Assembly: GCF_015595035.1 (NCBI RefSeq)
Contig: NZ_JADNRN010000001.1
Span: 1,240,001 to 1,304,000 of the forward strand
Length of the DNA: 64,000 bases
Direction of reading: 5' to 3'
DNA from: Marinibium conchae
GTDB taxonomy: Bacteria > Pseudomonadota > Gammaproteobacteria > Enterobacterales > Alteromonadaceae
The notes beneath the pieces were generated by a model. The model was given only the letters and a program-made list of their open reading frames with translations. It ran no database searches and had not been told where the DNA came from. This document shows, in pieces, positions 28,854-36,945 of the stretch (position 1 is the stretch's first letter; each line of letters opens with the position of its first letter). Position numbers and translations under genes: made by a program.

Positions 28854-29801
28854 ATGTACTTGGTCGTTGGAAGCCTTTCTGTTGTTTTTGTGGTCGTCGT
28901 TTGCTTTGTTGCACTTAAGCTCGACACCACCTTTACTATTGCAAATAGCTTTTACAATGCCGCTAACGCTATAGAGGCAAAGTTAGCTAAGTTAAAGATA
29001 TACAGATCATTTAATGAGAATTTTGGCGTAAGCACTCATTATCTCAGTAATGTTTCATCGTTTGATAACACAAAGCCTGTCGTGGTCCTTCTACATGGCT
29101 TTAGCGCAGACAAATATATATGGAACAGAATATCGCTCAGGCTTGCCAAGCATTATCAATTGTTTATCCCTGATCTTTTGGGGCATGGCGACACTGAGTA
29201 TAATCAAGAGCAAAACTACAGCACAAAAAGGCAATGTGAGTTTTTAGTTGAGTTTTTAGCATCGGTGGAAATTGATCGCTTTCATATCATCGGTAACAGT
29301 ATGGGCGGTCTTATGACGGCGCAGTTACTTGAGATGATGCCTGAACGAATTATAAAGGCAGTTTTAATAGACCCTGCTGGTGTGCGTTCTGACTTTTCAC
29401 TTCAAATGGCTAAAACAAATCAGAATCCGTTCAATCACTATAATGAAGAAGATTTCTTCTACTTTTATGATCTCGTGATGGCTAAACCACCTTATATGCC
29501 AAAGTTCATTCTACGGGCGTTGGCGCATAAATACATTTCGCGGAGAGAACAATATGTGCACATGTTTCGTGATTTCTTCAATCCTGACGATTTTTACGAA
29601 CAAGATAAACATAAAATTGGGGGATGTAAAACCATGCTAATTTGGGGCGTGAATGACAAATTAATGCCCGTTGATGACTATATGATTTGGCAGAATATGC
29701 TAGATTCAGAAACTGTGATATACGAGGATCTTGGGCACATGCCAATGGTTGAGGATGTGCGCCGAGTATCAAGAGATATCATTACTTTTCTTTCGAACTA
29801 A
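28854..29801 (+). CDS. Membrane-anchored alpha/beta hydrolase
   Basis: 315 residues with an N-terminal transmembrane anchor (VVGSLSVVFVVVVCFVAL) and an alpha/beta hydrolase fold. The oxyanion-hole loop HGFSADKYIW, the nucleophile elbow GNSMGG, an acid near WGVNDKLMP and the histidine in DLGHMPMVE give a complete triad. The natural ester or amide is unknown. I start at the ATG at 28854 because AGGTG lies about 6 bases upstream. An ATG 20 codons earlier (28794) would add a hydrophobic extension without a good ribosome binding site. The antiporter gene follows after 13 bases. Confidence 0.85.
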   Translation: MYLVVGSLSVVFVVVVCFVALKLDTTFTIANSFYNAANAIEAKLAKLKIYRSFNENFGVSTHYLSNVSSFDNTKPVVVLLHGFSADKYIWNRISLRLAKHYQLFIPDLLGHGDTEYNQEQNYSTKRQCEFLVEFLASVEIDRFHIIGNSMGGLMTAQLLEMMPERIIKAVLIDPAGVRSDFSLQMAKTNQNPFNHYNEEDFFYFYDLVMAKPPYMPKFILRALAHKYISRREQYVHMFRDFFNPDDFYEQDKHKIGGCKTMLIWGVNDKLMPVDDYMIWQNMLDSETVIYEDLGHMPMVEDVRRVSRDIITFLSN

Positions 29802-29814
29802 CGCGGGCTAATCA

Positions 29815-31386
29815 ATGGAATTTCTCTTTTTACTAATTGCTTTCATTTTCGGCCTTGGCTTTCGCTTTGTTGGTTTGCCTCCTCTTATAGGTTACCTTAT
29901 CGCTGGTTTCATACTGAATGCATGGGGATTTGAAAACAATGACCTTCTTCAACAGATTGCTGATTTAGGCATTACTATCATGTTGTTCACCATTGGCTTG
30001 AAACTGAATATACAAGACTTACTCAAACGAGAGATTTGGTTGAGTTCCGTTCTACACACCAGCATATGGATTGCCGTATTTTCTGCGATTGTTTTCTCCT
30101 TAAGTGTGTTTGGGCTCCCTTACATCAGCGATTTAAGTCTTACAACAATAGCACTTATTGGTTTTGCTTTTAGTTTTAGTTCAACTGTCTGCGTGGTTAA
30201 AATTTTAGAGGAAAGTGGTGAAAGTAGAACTCGGCACGGAAAAGTAGCGATCGGCATTTTGGTAATGCAAGATATTTTTGCAGTACTGTTTTTGGTTTTT
30301 GCTACCGGTAAGGTCCCTTCCCCATGGGCTGTAGCGCTTTTCCTCTTGATCCCTGCCACGCCGCTATTCAGGAGGTTACTCGATCAGTCTGGACATGGCG
30401 AGTTATTGCCGTTAACCGGTTTTATATTTGCGCTAGGGGGCTATCAACTCTTTGAATATGTTGGCGTAAAGGGTGACCTCGGAGCATTAATATTTGGAGT
30501 GCTCATCGCCGGTCATGTAAAGGCAAACGAGTTGGCTAAGTCGCTGCTTTCCTTTAAAGACTTACTGCTCATCGGGTTTTTTCTCACCATTGGCTTAACT
30601 GCATTACCAACACTGGAAATCACCGGAGTTGCCCTTCTTATCACCCTGCTCTTGCCGCTGAAGTTTCTTCTCTTCTTTGCTTTATTCACGAAGTTTAGAT
30701 TAAGGGCTAGGACAGCTTTCCTGACAGGGCAAATTATGACGAACTACAGCGAGTTCGGACTTATTGTGGGAGCCGTGGCGGTGAGTATCGGACTGCTTGA
30801 TAAAGTTTGGTTGGTTATATTGGCATTAAGTGTCTCATTTTCATTTGTCTTTACCAGTGCAATGTATAAAACAGCTCATAAACAGTACACCAATTACAAA
30901 GATAGACTTAAGAGATATCAAAGTAATCAGGCTCTTCCTGAAGATTTGTACCCCTCACTGGCAAACACAACAGTATTAGTTATTGGTATGGGAAGAGTCG
31001 GCAAAGGTGCTTTTACAACCTTGGCAAAACTTTTGGACAAGGGGGTTACCGGCATGGATGCAGATATTGATAAAGTTGAGTCGTTAAAAGAATTGCACTA
31101 CGAGGCGATTTTAGGTGATGGTGAAAACATAGACTTGTGGGAAAGTGTCGATTTCAGCTCTATTGAGCTGGTCCTTCTAGCCTTACCTTCAATAGATGAT
31201 TCGTCCAACATTACTCATCAGCTACGTTCAGCCGGTTTTCAAGGCAAGATAGCTGCAATTGCTCGGTATGAAGATGAGGTAAATCCGCTTCTCGAAGTGG
31301 GAGTCGATAAAGTATTTAACTTTTTCACAGAAGCTGGCTTAGGTTTCGCGGAAGAAAGTTTCGAATTGATCAATCGGGAAAAATAG
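29815..31386 (+). CDS. CPA2-family cation:proton antiporter with RCK/TrkA-N domain
   Basis: 523 residues. About 11-12 transmembrane helices of the Na/H exchanger fold (about 1-360) contain PPLIGYLIAGF near the N-terminus and FSFSSTVCVVKILEESGE, where the family's exchange site is expected. A cytoplasmic TrkA-N domain follows with VLVIGMGRVGKGAF near 387 and an acidic strand end. This layout matches YbaL/KefB-like potassium or sodium antiporters. The glutathione-sensing part of KefB/KefC is not evident. It is probably co-transcribed with the preceding hydrolase. Confidence 0.88.
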   Translation: MEFLFLLIAFIFGLGFRFVGLPPLIGYLIAGFILNAWGFENNDLLQQIADLGITIMLFTIGLKLNIQDLLKREIWLSSVLHTSIWIAVFSAIVFSLSVFGLPYISDLSLTTIALIGFAFSFSSTVCVVKILEESGESRTRHGKVAIGILVMQDIFAVLFLVFATGKVPSPWAVALFLLIPATPLFRRLLDQSGHGELLPLTGFIFALGGYQLFEYVGVKGDLGALIFGVLIAGHVKANELAKSLLSFKDLLLIGFFLTIGLTALPTLEITGVALLITLLLPLKFLLFFALFTKFRLRARTAFLTGQIMTNYSEFGLIVGAVAVSIGLLDKVWLVILALSVSFSFVFTSAMYKTAHKQYTNYKDRLKRYQSNQALPEDLYPSLANTTVLVIGMGRVGKGAFTTLAKLLDKGVTGMDADIDKVESLKELHYEAILGDGENIDLWESVDFSSIELVLLALPSIDDSSNITHQLRSAGFQGKIAAIARYEDEVNPLLEVGVDKVFNFFTEAGLGFAEESFELINREK

Positions 31387-31432
31387 CGTCTTTGACAGTC
31401 TCATTTTATGCATCAATGATAATAATCAAAGC

Positions 31433-31451
31433 CTTAATGAAAATCATTATC
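31433..31451. promoter_or_regulatory. Fur box upstream of the bacterioferritin operon
   Basis: CTTAATGAAAATCATTATC matches the classic 19-bp Fur box at 16 positions. A partial second copy (AATGATAAT) lies just left at 31415-31423, and a perfect 15-bp palindrome TATATCATTGATATA is at 31457-31471. All lie about 80-140 bases before the first bacterioferritin start. Confidence 0.65.
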
Positions 31452-31551
31452 TTTTGTATATCATTGATATAAAAGGAAATTATTGACTTATTCCTTGTTT
31501 TTTTAATGAGGCTGACCTATACTTCAATTATATTAAGAATAGGTGAACAGT

Positions 31552-32025
31552 ATGAAAGGTCATCCAGCAGTTATCAAAGCGCTTAACGAAGTGCTAACCA
31601 CCGAGTTAACATCAATTAATCAATATTTTTTGCACGCCAGGATGTATAAAAATTGGGGCTTTGAGGCTTTAGACAAAGTCTGCTACAAAAAATCCATTAA
31701 AGATATGAAACAAGCAGACGAACTTATTGCCAGAATACTCTTCTTGGAAGGCCTTCCTAATCTACAAGCTCTTGGAAAGATAAATATAGGTGAGGAAGCC
31801 GAAGAAATGCTCGCTTGTGATAGCCAGTTTCAACAAACACAAATTCCGCAAATGAAGGCTGCTATTGAACTATGCGAACAGCACCTAGACTTTGTCTCGC
31901 GCGACCTACTCTCGAATATTTTAGAGTTCGAAGAAGAGCACTATGATTGGATAGATACGCAACAATTCCAAATCGAAAAATTAGGTATACAAAATTACTT
32001 ACAGTCCCAAGTTGAGGAGGATTAA
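31552..32025 (+). CDS. bfr: Bacterioferritin, heme-binding type subunit with degenerate ferroxidase site
   Basis: A 157-residue four-helix ferritin subunit that co-assembles into a 24-mer iron store. Met52, the axial heme ligand, is kept (SIKDM). Using E. coli Bfr numbering, Glu18, Glu127 and His130 remain, but Glu51 is Asp, His54 is Gln and Glu94 is Gln, so the di-iron site is likely inactive. The true start is the ATG at 31552: the GTG three codons earlier is part of the AGGTGA ribosome binding site. It is followed after one base by the complementary subunit, and the Fur box upstream suggests iron control. Confidence 0.92.
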   Translation: MKGHPAVIKALNEVLTTELTSINQYFLHARMYKNWGFEALDKVCYKKSIKDMKQADELIARILFLEGLPNLQALGKINIGEEAEEMLACDSQFQQTQIPQMKAAIELCEQHLDFVSRDLLSNILEFEEEHYDWIDTQQFQIEKLGIQNYLQSQVEED

Positions 32026-32026
32026 A

Positions 32027-32494
32027 ATGCAAGGTAATAAGAATGTAATCAATGGGTTGAACTCTCTTCTCGGCTACGAGTTGGCCGCGATGGATCAGTA
32101 TTTTATTCATTCTCAAATGTACTTGGATTGGGGGCTAACAAAACTCTACGATCGCATTAACCATGAGTTTGACGATGAAAAAGGTCACGCAACAAAGTTA
32201 ATAGAACGTATGTTGTTTCTTGGTGGTAAGCCCGATATGGAAACCCGTGTCGGCTACAAAGTCGGCGAAACTGTGCCAGAGATGCTACAAAGTGATCTCC
32301 GAGTTGAGTACGAGGTGGCTGACAAACTCCGTAATGTTATTGCCATGTGTGAGCAGGAGCGCGATTATGTGACAAGAGATATGCTCTTAGTTCTGCTCGA
32401 CGATACTGAGATGGACCATGCTCATTGGTTAGAGCAACAACTAGGGTTAATTGAGCGCTTGGGGCTATCAAATTACTTGCAGTCACAAATGTAA
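32027..32494 (+). CDS. bfr: Bacterioferritin, ferroxidase-type subunit lacking the heme ligand
   Basis: 155-residue bacterioferritin. The ferroxidase residues are complete: Glu18, Glu51, His54 and Glu94, with Glu128 and His131 shifted by a one-residue insertion (DDTEMDHAHW). Position 52 is Lys rather than Met, so it cannot bind heme through the usual pair. It therefore complements the preceding subunit, which has the heme ligand but a broken ferroxidase site. A perfect AGGAGG lies 6 bases before the ATG at 32027. Confidence 0.92.
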   Translation: MQGNKNVINGLNSLLGYELAAMDQYFIHSQMYLDWGLTKLYDRINHEFDDEKGHATKLIERMLFLGGKPDMETRVGYKVGETVPEMLQSDLRVEYEVADKLRNVIAMCEQERDYVTRDMLLVLLDDTEMDHAHWLEQQLGLIERLGLSNYLQSQM

Positions 32495-32510
32495 AACGTT
32501 GCCCTAATTA

Positions 32511-32936
32511 TTAGCGATAGGTAGAGAAAACGGCTGAATAGTGAAATATTCGGTCGTTTTTCATTATAGTAAAGTGTAGTCTCCATTCCATCGCATCCAG
32601 ATTGCAGCTTCCAAGAAATGTGACTACCCTGCCATTGTCACTCATTAGAGGAGTCTTACCCATGAACATATCTACCCCTTCTATCCATCCATTGGTAAAA
32701 ATCGCATCGTCTGGCAGGTCAAGTGCTAAATAAATTTCTTCCTCTACCACGGGTTTTGATACGAACCGAACCGATAAACGCTGGTTTTCTATACCAAAGT
32801 AGCATGTCGAGGCAGTTAAATCACATTCACTAGTTGATGTGCTTGCAGTGCTAACATATTTATAACAAATACCTAAAAGTACCACCACCAAAGCGATGAA
32901 GAGAAGAAGAATCGATGCAAATGAGTTGTTTTTCAT
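32511..32936 (-). CDS. Single-pass membrane-anchored hypothetical protein
   Basis: Family not recognised. The 141-residue product has one N-terminal transmembrane helix (SILLLFIALVVVLLGICY, about 8-26) and a presumably periplasmic domain with cysteines at about 38, 45 and 110 that could form a disulfide. The soluble part looks beta-rich (RLSVRFVS, EWRLHFTIMK). It is divergent from ccoN, and the FNR box at 32976-32989 lies only about 40 bases upstream of its start. A role linked to respiration or copper handling is therefore possible but unproven. Confidence 0.6.
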   Translation of the reverse strand: MKNNSFASILLLFIALVVVLLGICYKYVSTASTSTSECDLTASTCYFGIENQRLSVRFVSKPVVEEEIYLALDLPDDAIFTNGWIEGVDMFMGKTPLMSDNGRVVTFLGSCNLDAMEWRLHFTIMKNDRIFHYSAVFSTYR

Positions 32937-32975
32937 AATTTAAGCATGGTTTTGTCGACCGTAAACTTTCCTTTA

Positions 32976-32989
32976 TTGACGAAGATCAA
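32976..32989. promoter_or_regulatory. FNR/Anr box upstream of ccoN
   Basis: TTGAC-GAAG-ATCAA matches the FNR consensus TTGAT-N4-ATCAA at nine of ten defined positions. It lies 167 bases before the ccoN ATG and 40 bases before the divergent membrane-protein gene, so it may serve either or both. The fnr gene is 7.4 kb downstream. Confidence 0.7.
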
Positions 32990-33155
32990 ATGCTATTGAA
33001 GTAATATATCTTTTTGTATTTAAAAACATTATGATCCGCCTGTAATATCTTGATAGCTTACTTAACTTGCTAACACTACTCAACTAGGCGGCACGTAAAG
33101 GCACAAACATCATTGAGATATTTTGTTTTTTTCTCGACGCGGAAGATATAAAAAT

Positions 33156-34592
33156 ATGAGCGAAATAAGCCAAGTACATCCTGACTACAATTATAAAGTA
33201 GTTAGGCAATTCACAGTAATGACCGTTATCTGGGGTATCGTCGGAATGGCGTTGGGAGTATTAATTGCTGCACAGCTATTTGCACCGTCATTAAACTTCG
33301 ATCTTCCATTTTTAACCTACTCTCGATTACGCCCACTTCACACTAATGCGGTAATTTTCGCATTCGGTGGTTGTGCCCTCTTTGCTACTTCATACTACAT
33401 TGTTCAGCGTACCTGTCAGGTTCGTTTATTCAGTGACAAATTAGCAGCGTTTACATTCTGGGGCTGGCAAGCGGTTATCGTATCAGCGGTTGTTACGCTT
33501 CCGTTCGGCATTACTGCCAGTAAAGAATATGCTGAGTTGGAATGGCCTATTGATATATTGATTACCTTGGTATGGGTAGCCTACATCATCAATTTCTTTG
33601 GCACTATGGTAATACGAAAAACCTCGCACATTTACGTGGCAAACTGGTTCTTGGGAGCGTTCATGCTTACCGTTGCAGTTTTACACATTGGTAATAGTAT
33701 GGCTATCCCCGTATCGTTTACTAAATCCTATAGTTTGTATGCCGGTGCAGTTGATGCCATGATGCAATGGTGGTACGGGCACAATGCCGTTGGATTCTTC
33801 CTTACCGCAGGCTTCCTTGGCATGATGTACTATTTCGTACCCAAGCAAGCTGGCCGCCCTGTTTACTCCTACCGTTTATCTATCGTTCATTTTTGGGCAC
33901 TAGTATCATTATATATTTGGGCTGGTCCTCACCACCTACACTACACTGCCCTTCCTGACTGGACGCAATCCTTAGGTATGGTGATGTCGATCATCTTATT
34001 TGTTCCATCATGGGGCGGTATGATTAACGGTATCATGACCTTGTCAGGTGCTTGGCACAAACTTCGCACAGACCCAGTATTGCGTTTCCTCATTGTGTCA
34101 TTGTCTTTTTATGGCATGTCGACTTTTGAAGGACCAATGATGGCGATAAAAACGGTAAATGCGCTCTCTCACTATACTGATTGGACTGTCGGACACGTTC
34201 ACTCTGGTGCGCTAGGCTGGGTTGCAATGGTATCTATCGGCTCAATCTATCACCTCGTTCCAATCTTGTTTGGGCAGCCCAAAATGTACAGTACTAAATT
34301 GATCAACATTCATTTTTGGTTAGCGACCATAGGCGTTGTGCTATACATCGTTGCTATGTGGATGTCGGGTGTTCTTCAAGGACTAATGTGGAGAGCGGTC
34401 AACGCAGACGGTACGCTTACATATTCTTTCGTAGAGTCTTTAGAAGCATCTAAGCCTTTCTACATCGTTCGTTTCATTGGTGGGTTGTTTGTTGTCGCTG
34501 GAATGTTGATTATGGCATATAACTGTTACCGCACGATTAGGGCCCCTAAACAAGAGAGCGTTGCAAGCAATTCTGCAACTGCTGCGGCTTAA
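33156..34592 (+). CDS. ccoN: cbb3-type cytochrome c oxidase subunit I
   Basis: Catalytic subunit of the high-affinity terminal oxidase, carrying heme b and the heme b3-CuB centre in 12 transmembrane helices. It is 478 residues, the usual size. Conserved histidines are visible in [39 protein letters not shown] and [12 protein letters not shown] start at the ATG at 33156 (GGAAG upstream); the longer frame to 33123 adds an unlikely basic leader. It heads the ccoN-ccoO-ccoQ-ccoP operon with an FNR box upstream, so expression should rise at low oxygen. Confidence 0.97.
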   Translation: MSEISQVHPDYNYKVVRQFTVMTVIWGIVGMALGVLIAAQLFAPSLNFDLPFLTYSRLRPLHTNAVIFAFGGCALFATSYYIVQRTCQVRLFSDKLAAFTFWGWQAVIVSAVVTLPFGITASKEYAELEWPIDILITLVWVAYIINFFGTMVIRKTSHIYVANWFLGAFMLTVAVLHIGNSMAIPVSFTKSYSLYAGAVDAMMQWWYGHNAVGFFLTAGFLGMMYYFVPKQAGRPVYSYRLSIVHFWALVSLYIWAGPHHLHYTALPDWTQSLGMVMSIILFVPSWGGMINGIMTLSGAWHKLRTDPVLRFLIVSLSFYGMSTFEGPMMAIKTVNALSHYTDWTVGHVHSGALGWVAMVSIGSIYHLVPILFGQPKMYSTKLINIHFWLATIGVVLYIVAMWMSGVLQGLMWRAVNADGTLTYSFVESLEASKPFYIVRFIGGLFVVAGMLIMAYNCYRTIRAPKQESVASNSATAAA

Positions 34593-34605
34593 GGAGCATA
34601 TTAGT

Positions 34606-35211
34606 ATGAAGAATCCACATGAGTTACTAGAAAAGAACGTTGGTTTACTAACTATTCTTATATTGATTGCGATCAGCTTTGGTGCGATGGCTCAAATTTT
34701 ACCCCTAATGTTTGACCAACAGGCGTTGCAACCGGTTAAAGGCTTACGCCCCTACACTGCACTTGAAATGGAAGGTCGTGATATTTATATCCGCGAGGGC
34801 TGTGTAGGCTGTCATAGTCAAATGATACGTCCATTTCGCTCCGAAACGGAACGTTATGGTCATTATAGTGTTGCAGGCGAATCTGTTTGGGAGCGTCCTT
34901 TCTTATGGGGTTCTAAACGAACAGGTCCAGACCTTGCTCGCGTAGGTCAGCGTTACAGCGACGAGTGGCATAGAGTACATTTGATAAACCCAAGAGACGT
35001 GGTTCCTGAGTCAAATATGCCGGGTTATCCTTGGTTAGCTGAGAACAAACTTGACGGTAAAGACATCGTTAAGAAAATGGAAGTTAATCGAATGTTGGGT
35101 ATGCCTTATACAGACGAAGATATTGCGGGTGCTGAAGCTGCAGTGAAAGGTAAAACAGAGATGGAAGCCTTAATCGCCTATCTTCAACAACTTGGGACAC
35201 ATTTAAAATAA
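34606..35211 (+). CDS. ccoO: cbb3-type cytochrome c oxidase subunit II (monoheme)
   Basis: 201-residue membrane-anchored c-type cytochrome of the cbb3 complex. It has one N-terminal helix ([18 protein letters not shown]) and a periplasmic heme-c site, [12 protein letters not shown] near 65, with the distal Met ligand probably in ESNMPGYPW. The ATG at 34606 has AAGGAG 9 bases upstream. Its stop overlaps the ccoQ start by one base (TAATG). Confidence 0.97.
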   Translation: MKNPHELLEKNVGLLTILILIAISFGAMAQILPLMFDQQALQPVKGLRPYTALEMEGRDIYIREGCVGCHSQMIRPFRSETERYGHYSVAGESVWERPFLWGSKRTGPDLARVGQRYSDEWHRVHLINPRDVVPESNMPGYPWLAENKLDGKDIVKKMEVNRMLGMPYTDEDIAGAEAAVKGKTEMEALIAYLQQLGTHLK

Positions 35212-35384
35212 TGGACCAAGGACTAATAGGCAGCATATTTACTGTTATCGTGTTTGTCGCTTTTGCTGGCGTGTGTTATTGGGCCTTCAGCAGCAAAAAT
35301 AAAAAGAGCTTTGATGAAGCGGCAAACCTCGTGTTCGATGACGAAAAGAAAAAGAATTTAAATAAAGAAGATCAGGAGTCTTAA
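35211..35384 (+). CDS. ccoQ: cbb3-type oxidase subunit CcoQ
   Basis: 57-residue membrane subunit that stabilises the cbb3 core. It has one transmembrane helix (IFTVIVFVAFAGVCYWAF) and an acidic/basic cytoplasmic tail with the typical FDEAANLVFDDE segment. It begins inside the ccoO stop codon and ends 4 bases before ccoP, completing the N-O-Q-P order. It is short enough to be missed by many gene callers. Confidence 0.93.
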   Translation: MDQGLIGSIFTVIVFVAFAGVCYWAFSSKNKKSFDEAANLVFDDEKKKNLNKEDQES

Positions 35385-35388
35385 ACTC

Positions 35389-36345
35389 ATGAGTATGTTT
35401 TGGACAATTTGGATATCAGTGATATCTCTGGGTACCATTTTTGGTTGTTATGTATTATTAAAATGGTGCCTATCAAATAAAACGGGTGTTGAAGAAGGCG
35501 TGTCAATGGGACACGAGTTCGATGGCATTGAAGAGCTAAACAATCAACTGCCTCGTTGGTGGACGATACTATTCTACATCTGCATAGTTTGGGGGGTTGC
35601 TTACCTTATCATCTATCCGGGTTTAGGTGGTTTCAAAGGTGTTTTGGGTTGGACTAGCTCCAATCAAGGGGTGCTCTCTCTTGAAGAATCAAGACTAGCT
35701 CTTCAACAAGATATTGAGGAAGGTAATATCAATGAATATGCCTTACAGATAAAATATGCAAACGAGCAATTTGATCCTATTTTTGCCGAATATGCCAAAA
35801 CCCCAGTTGAAGATCTAGCGTTTAACGATGAAGCCGTGCAAGTAGGCAAACGTTTGTTTTTACAAAACTGCGCGCAGTGTCATGGTTCGAATGCAAAAGG
35901 CGCTGCAACCGGCTTTCCTAATCTGACCGATGACGATTGGTTGTATGGCGGCTCTGGCGACAAGATCAAAGAGACCTTGGTTCTTGGGCGACGCGGTGCG
36001 ATGCCAGGTTGGTTGAACAGTATGGGTGAAGACGGAGTTGCTGAAGTAGTCGCTTATACCTTGAGTTTAAGTGGTAGAGACGTCGATACCGCACTTAAGG
36101 AAAAAGGTAAAGCTCGATTTGCAGTTTGTGCCGCTTGCCATGGTATGGATGGTAAAGGCAATCAATTGCTTGGCGCCCCTAACCTGACCGACAATATCTG
36201 GTTATATGGCGGTAATGAGAAATCAGTCACTCAAACATTGTATTATGGTCGAAATGGCGTAATGCCAGCGTTCAATGAGACATTGGGTGAAGATAAAATC
36301 CACGTTGTTGCTGCTTACGTTTATAGCCTGTCAAATACACAGTAA
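35389..36345 (+). CDS. ccoP: cbb3-type cytochrome c oxidase subunit III (diheme)
   Basis: 318-residue diheme cytochrome c that passes electrons to CcoO/CcoN. Two N-terminal transmembrane helices (about 3-22 and 58-80) flank the conserved HEFDGIEELNNQLPRWW motif. Two CxxCH heme sites follow, CAQCHGSNAKG near 161 and CAACHGMDGKG near 248, each with a downstream Met ligand (GAMPGW, GVMPAF). A clear terminator follows, separating the structural operon from the ccoHIS assembly genes. Confidence 0.97.
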   Translation: MSMFWTIWISVISLGTIFGCYVLLKWCLSNKTGVEEGVSMGHEFDGIEELNNQLPRWWTILFYICIVWGVAYLIIYPGLGGFKGVLGWTSSNQGVLSLEESRLALQQDIEEGNINEYALQIKYANEQFDPIFAEYAKTPVEDLAFNDEAVQVGKRLFLQNCAQCHGSNAKGAATGFPNLTDDDWLYGGSGDKIKETLVLGRRGAMPGWLNSMGEDGVAEVVAYTLSLSGRDVDTALKEKGKARFAVCAACHGMDGKGNQLLGAPNLTDNIWLYGGNEKSVTQTLYYGRNGVMPAFNETLGEDKIHVVAAYVYSLSNTQ

Positions 36346-36360
36346 AAAACGAACTAAAAG

Positions 36361-36383
36361 CCTCGCATTTGCGGGGTTTTTTT
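36361..36383 (+). terminator. Terminator after ccoP
   Basis: CCTCGCA and TGCGGGG pair (one G-T wobble) around a TT centre, followed by seven T. Confidence 0.8.
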
Positions 36384-36453
36384 ATCTTCTATTCGATATA
36401 ATTCCCGCGACATATGCGCTCAAGCGTTCTCCTTAAATTAATTAGGCTCAATA

Positions 36454-36945
36454 ATGGATAATCAAGACATTAAACCATGGTATAGGCAGTTCTATCCTTG
36501 GTTCTTAATCTGTATTCCGGTTTCTTCATTTATCGTAGGTGGTATCATGATCAGTTATGCGACAGACGGAAGTGACAGTTTAGTTATCGATGACTATTAC
36601 AAAGAAGGTAAAACCATCAATGCTCGCCTTGATAAGATGCAAAATGCTCGAAATCTCAACATAGAAACCATGTTAAGTGCTGAAGACGGACTCATATCTG
36701 TTGACTTTTTATCCGGGGCACCTAGCACTCAAGCTGCGTTAAAGCTCGACTTTTATCACGTGACTCAAGAGCAGCGCGATTTCCAACTTTTATTATCAGC
36801 TGACGCTAATGGTGTGTATCGAGCGCAAACCGACAATAACATTCAAGGTAAGTGGAGGTTACGCTTAACCCCGCTTGACGAAGAATGGAAGGTACAACAG
36901 ACTATTAACTTGCCAACTCGCACGCCCGTGAAGTTTGTGCCCTAA
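36454..36945 (+). CDS. ccoH: FixH/CcoH family cbb3 assembly protein
   Basis: 163-residue single-pass membrane protein needed for cbb3 assembly. The N-terminus has PWYRQFYPWFLICIPVSSF with the transmembrane helix, followed by the family motif DDYYKEGKTIN near 49 and a periplasmic beta-rich domain. It overlaps ccoI by one base. Known FixH/CcoH proteins act with the CcoI copper ATPase, and the order here agrees. Confidence 0.9.
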   Translation: MDNQDIKPWYRQFYPWFLICIPVSSFIVGGIMISYATDGSDSLVIDDYYKEGKTINARLDKMQNARNLNIETMLSAEDGLISVDFLSGAPSTQAALKLDFYHVTQEQRDFQLLLSADANGVYRAQTDNNIQGKWRLRLTPLDEEWKVQQTINLPTRTPVKFVP

